DNA from: Marisa cornuarietis
Lineage: Eukaryota; Mollusca; Gastropoda; Architaenioglossa; Ampullariidae
Direction of reading: 5' to 3'
Length of the DNA stretch: 64,000 nucleotides
NCBI GenBank assembly: GCA_004794655.1
Contig: SMMW01000046.1
Location: forward strand, 7,675,501 to 7,739,500
This document shows, piece after piece, positions 60,006 to 64,000 of the stretch; the stretch's first letter is position 1, and each line of letters begins with the position of its first letter. A model generated the notes under the pieces. It made no database searches. It worked only from the letters and a program-made list of their open reading frames with translations, and was not told the origin of the DNA. Made by a program: the position numbers and the translations under genes.

Positions 60006-62213
60006 AGATGTTGGACGCGTGAGCTGCATTTGGTGAGGGGCGTGGCTCGTCGGCGATGTTGTTGTAGTGACCCGAGCGCCCTCTAGTTGCCGCTATCACA
60101 CCCTAACAGCCAGACTTCCTGTGACGCTAGTGCGGCCCAGCCCTGACACAATACGATTGGTAGGCACAAACAGATTCTGGCGTTTTCATTTTTCTTGTAA
60201 TTTTGCTGTTGCTGTTATTTTTTTTTCCTATATTTTTTGCCATGGGGCAAGTAGTAGAACAGGTCTGCCTTTGGCGATCGCCACACGACGCTTCTTTCGA
60301 GATTGGTCACAGCGGGAAATGGGTAGCCTGACACCCGTAGGGACCCAGTGAAGCGCTATGAGGCTTTCTCTCTTACACATCCACACATATATCACATATA
60401 TACGTCCATATAAACGCATGCATGCAGACACCCACGTGTACACATAAGCGCATGCATATATAGCTGCACAGCTAAGCATATATAGATAAAGGTATTCAAG
60501 AAACAAGCATTCTTTCTCTCTCATTTTTTTCAGATTTCCTTCTGCTGGCTCAGCTGGGGTCACATCACCATATGTCAACATAACACACACCCATCTGTAT
60601 CACCTCACATCAGACCTTTTCAAAAGCTGCTTGTTTTTGCGAGGACGGCGTTGTCGGTGTAGGGGTAGGGGGGATGCTGGCGCAAGGAAAATTCCTTTCC
60701 ACTGTGAGTTCTCTGGTAAGGTCAGGAAACACGCAGATGACTGTCTCAACTCTTGTAGTCACAGCAAGGCCACTGGTGGAATTCATCGCTCAGTCCTTCG
60801 GTACAGTTCAGCAGCCAAGACAAAACGAGTTTTGGTGTTACAGGAACGTCCAGTCACGTGCAGATTTACGAGAACGTCATTTTAGATTTCAGAAAATGTC
60901 ATTTATGACGTAAAACTAATGCGTCTATTTAAAAAGAATGACGTTGAGGGAGTGTGAGTGGTTGGTGAGTAGGATGAAATGACAAATCTTTCTTTAAGAG
61001 AGTAACAGAATAAGCAAAAAGTATGCTTTTTTGCATCTAGCCTTGGACTAAGTAAAACAAATAAAAACATACCATTAATTCAGAATAAGACAATAAAAAC
61101 ATAGAAATTATATGCACAAACATGGTGGTTGATATTGAATTGACAGTGTGTGTTTTTGTTTGTTTGCTTGTTGTTGTTGTTTTTGTGGGGGTAGTTTAAA
61201 TTGGCTGGAGCACTCGCGACATGCGGTACATTATCTAACACGATGCGCACAGGTACAGATAGGAGCTATACACAAAAGTCACGATGTTACACTTTCCAGA
61301 TAAAAATACTCCATCTTTATTTATCATGTGCTGACATGCTGGAAGTGAATTCAGAATACACCTTGAGCTCTTGTTTGTCATCTTCTGATAAACGGGGAGG
61401 TCGATCGTTTCTGTACTGGCTCGCTGAGGCGATGTTCTCGTTACCAGCTCAGGTGATGGAGCATTTTATCTTCTCTCGTTTCTCAAAGCGTACTCTCTCT
61501 CTTTCTGTGTGTGTGTGTGTGGGGTGGGGGGACCTACACATATCTCCTCGTGGTTTGGTGTAAGTGCGTGTCACAGACGAGTGTCACTAAACTACACTCA
61601 CTCACTTGAGACGTGCTTATTGTTTCAACAACAACAGCAACAAATCTATTTGATTTTTGCTTGTCCAGGCCGTGATATATTAGTTTCCTGGACGACGAAC
61701 ATTACACAGGACAGGACAGGATGAAGCACACAATTCTAACAGTATTTAATCTCCATCTAAGTTTAAGACAAATTTGAGGCATGCATCACACGCACGATGT
61801 GGAAACTCCAGGCGAAAAGATGAACACAGTCATGGGAGTGAAATGCAAATGACATAAATATAAACTTACAACAAATACCTAATTCTAACTCTCACAGGAC
61901 TGAATCAAACTTACAAACCCCTTTGGTTTCAACCTAAACAATGTTTTCAATCGAACAATCCAGTGAATTCAATAACATTTATACACAAGCATCATTTAGA
62001 CACCCATCTGTACTCCTTTATTTCTCTCCAGTATCATGACAATCCGAGTGAGGTCCGTGACCTGAGCATTTTCCCCTCCAGCTGGTAATTGCAGTTAACA
62101 TGTAATCATTTGAAGCAAGAGCTAAGGACTGGGCCTCAGCCTCTTTCGTATGTAGATTCTACACAAGGTACTATTCCACTCACAGTAAGGCACAGGTAAC
62201 TAAGACGGTGACC

Positions 62214-62726
62214 GGACACTTAATCCCCAGACATTTAATCCCCGACACTTACTCCCCTAGACATTTAATCCCTAGCCACTTAATCCCCAGACACTTAATC
62301 CTCAAAAATGCCCCCAAATCGCGACACAACACTCAAAACTGCTATTTGTGAACTTGAAATATTATAACCGTAAGAGAAGTATGTCGCGTGGTAACTCTAA
62401 TGAGACTAACAATCGCCAGAAATAGGGTACCTTCGATCATTAGCTTACTTGTCATATTGATTAACAACACTTTTCATATCATATTGTTGAAGAACATTGA
62501 ATTTAATAGCTCACACGAACTTTAACTAATGTTATAGATGTTGAAGTTAAGTATTATTTTAATTGTCAAACTTATTTTGATGTTTACATGAAAATAATTA
62601 TTTTAATTTGAATTAAATTTTTCATTCACTTCATAATTTTTTTAGATGAAATTTAATTTTGAGGATTAAGTGTCTGGGGATTAAGTGTCTGGGAATTAAA
62701 AGTCTAAGGGATTAAGTGTCTGGGAT
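62214..62726. mobile_element. Fold-back element with arrays of a 15-bp repeat
   Basis: The left end (62214-62306) is a run of six units of the form GACACTTAATCCCCA. The right end (about 62659-62726) has four units in the opposite orientation (TGGGGATTAAGTGTC). The AT-rich interior of about 350 bp has no coding capacity. Inverted ends made of short direct repeats are the hallmark of fold-back type elements. Confidence 0.85.
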
Positions 62727-62910
62727 TCAACTAATACACGGGCACGAGCTTCCCGTTCTGAAGACATCAGTGGAGTGTGAAGTCGATGAAAAACTGAGAT
62801 GTACGGTCACGTACCCTGCCCTAATCCCTGATGGGTGATATTCCGGCTGTGTTTGAAGACACCAGGGTGAACTCCTCCACCAAAGGACCTAATGAAGTAC
62901 TACATTTTGA

Positions 62911-63007
62911 TAAAAAGAAAAATTAAAAGATGATCTGCGCAAATAAAAAGAAAAATTAAAAGATGATCTGCGCAAATAAAAAGAAAAATTAAAAGATGAT
63001 CTGCGCA
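62911..63007. repeat. 33-bp perfect tandem triplication
   Basis: Two full units and one nearly full unit of taaaaagaaaaattaaaaga followed by tgatctgcgcaaa, without mismatches. Because 33 is divisible by three, open frames through it repeat an 11-residue motif, but no coding context supports translation. Confidence 0.95.
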
Positions 63008-63481
63008 CACGTGCCAAAACGTAGGAAGTATATAGAAGCGGCCTGAACGTCCTCCCTGGAGGAAGAACCTGAAACTCGACCATAACGATTTAGTGTACAC
63101 TGTACAGTTTTGTGGTGCTTAAATTAAATTCCTCTCTCACGAGACATCTCGCTTCAGCATAAAGCTATGGATCACATTTTACAATTTACATTATTAAATA
63201 ATAATAAACCTTTTACGAGTACGCCTTTAAAGTTAGCACAAATTTTCATCACATAAACATCGCATAATCGCGAAAGCAAAAAATAATCAGAAAAAGACTG
63301 ATACTCCGCTGAGATAAAGTTACAGCTGGTGTGATTCGGAGGCCACAGTGGTACAGTCGACCTCTGAATGCTCGGCAGTATAGAGATTTTTTCATTCCTG
63401 CACTTAGTGAAAACACTGGTCAACTGGTCACTTAGTACAGTAAAGTTCATTCCTTCTTATGTAGAACAGAATATAACGTAC

Positions 63482-63547
<66 letters not shown>

Positions 63548-64000
63548 CAGAGAGAGATAGAGCAGCACGGTTAAGTCGGACGAAAATATTTAAAGAAAAC
63601 CCACCCTATCTACCCGCTATTTATGAATACAGATCTGCCCAGGCCTAGAGATAAACACTTTTGTTATTTGAAGTATCTTCTTGCCGAGAAGTATAGATAG
63701 CCTTCAGAACTAAAATTTGGCAGTATAAGTTAACGTCTTATTTTTAGTCCGTTGACACAAGTTTTCTCTCATTATAAGACCTGAAACGAGAAAAAGGTGC
63801 ATGTCCTAGGTCCTAGGAAGAACCAGTTTAGAAAAGGGATAATTATAGCATCTACAGGTACTTGACAAACAAGCATAGGAAAAGCAAACACCGTAGCTAA
63901 AGTTTATTTGTCTGGGGTGTTGTATACAAAATAATTTCTATTCATTTAGAGAAGTTTTATGCTATAACAAATTTGTTAATGTATGTGAAAAAAATAAGCC
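63008..64000. other. Intergenic, nothing recognised
   Basis: AT-rich sequence with no gene recognised; it carries the TG tract at 63,484-63,546 and a short direct repeat gtcctaggtcctagg near 63,803. Confidence 0.5.
63484..63546. repeat. (TG)n microsatellite
   Basis: About 31 uninterrupted TG units, the longest dinucleotide tract in the window. Confidence 0.97.

Larger units (their letters stand above)
53706..62213. other. Intergenic with simple and tandem repeats
   Basis: No gene could be supported. It has CA runs (54,065; 54,345; 59,164), poly-T tracts (55,040; 58,979), an ATTCA run near 55,570, and a CpG-dense stretch at about 57,340-57,660 that could be a promoter of something unseen. 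A short hairpin gccctccgggc lies near 58,080. Confidence 0.45.

Noticed and set aside
62911..63007. CRISPR-like array
   Set aside because: The units are contiguous with no spacers and the genome is eukaryotic.

Overview
This is animal nuclear DNA, not a prokaryotic or viral window. It holds one complete multi-exon gene on the + strand, most of a second gene on the - strand, and about 45 kb of non-coding sequence rich in microsatellites and decayed mobile elements. The exon/intron structure, GT-AG splice sites, tRNA-like SINEs, non-LTR retrotransposon relics and small inverted-repeat elements all fit a metazoan. CpG is common outside one gene-body segment, unlike globally CpG-depleted vertebrate DNA, so I favour an invertebrate. 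A mollusc is plausible, but that is inference; nothing here fixes the species.

Layout. 1-7,990: intergenic DNA with a pyrimidine tract, a TA-flanked pogo/Tc1-like MITE, a decayed local duplication and microsatellites. 7,991-9,463 (-): three 3' exons of a mitochondrial solute carrier of the SLC25A45/47/48 type; the exon for the first helix and first PxDxxK motif was not found. 9,464-14,885: intergenic DNA with two broken 3' ends of non-LTR reverse-transcriptase ORFs. 14,886-46,226 (+): a full VPS39 gene. I joined 26 coding exons with every phase consistent, giving an 876-residue protein. Exons 1-24 are packed into 12 kb; intron 24 is 17.4 kb and full of repeats; exons 25-26 encode the C-terminal zinc-binding tail. 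46,227-64,000: no gene recognised; MITEs, hAT-like termini, tandem repeats, a fold-back element and long CA/TG tracts.

The two genes are arranged head to head about 5.4 kb apart and have no obvious shared pathway. VPS39 is a subunit of the HOPS tether for late endosome/lysosome fusion; the carrier would act in the mitochondrial inner membrane.

I found no undescribed biological system. The points most worth a second look are the coincidence of CpG depletion with VPS39 exons 2-24 and its abrupt end at the giant intron, a 576-bp near-perfect palindrome inside that intron, a fold-back element built from 15-bp arrays, a SINE family with a shared 3' domain, and the missing 5' end of the carrier.
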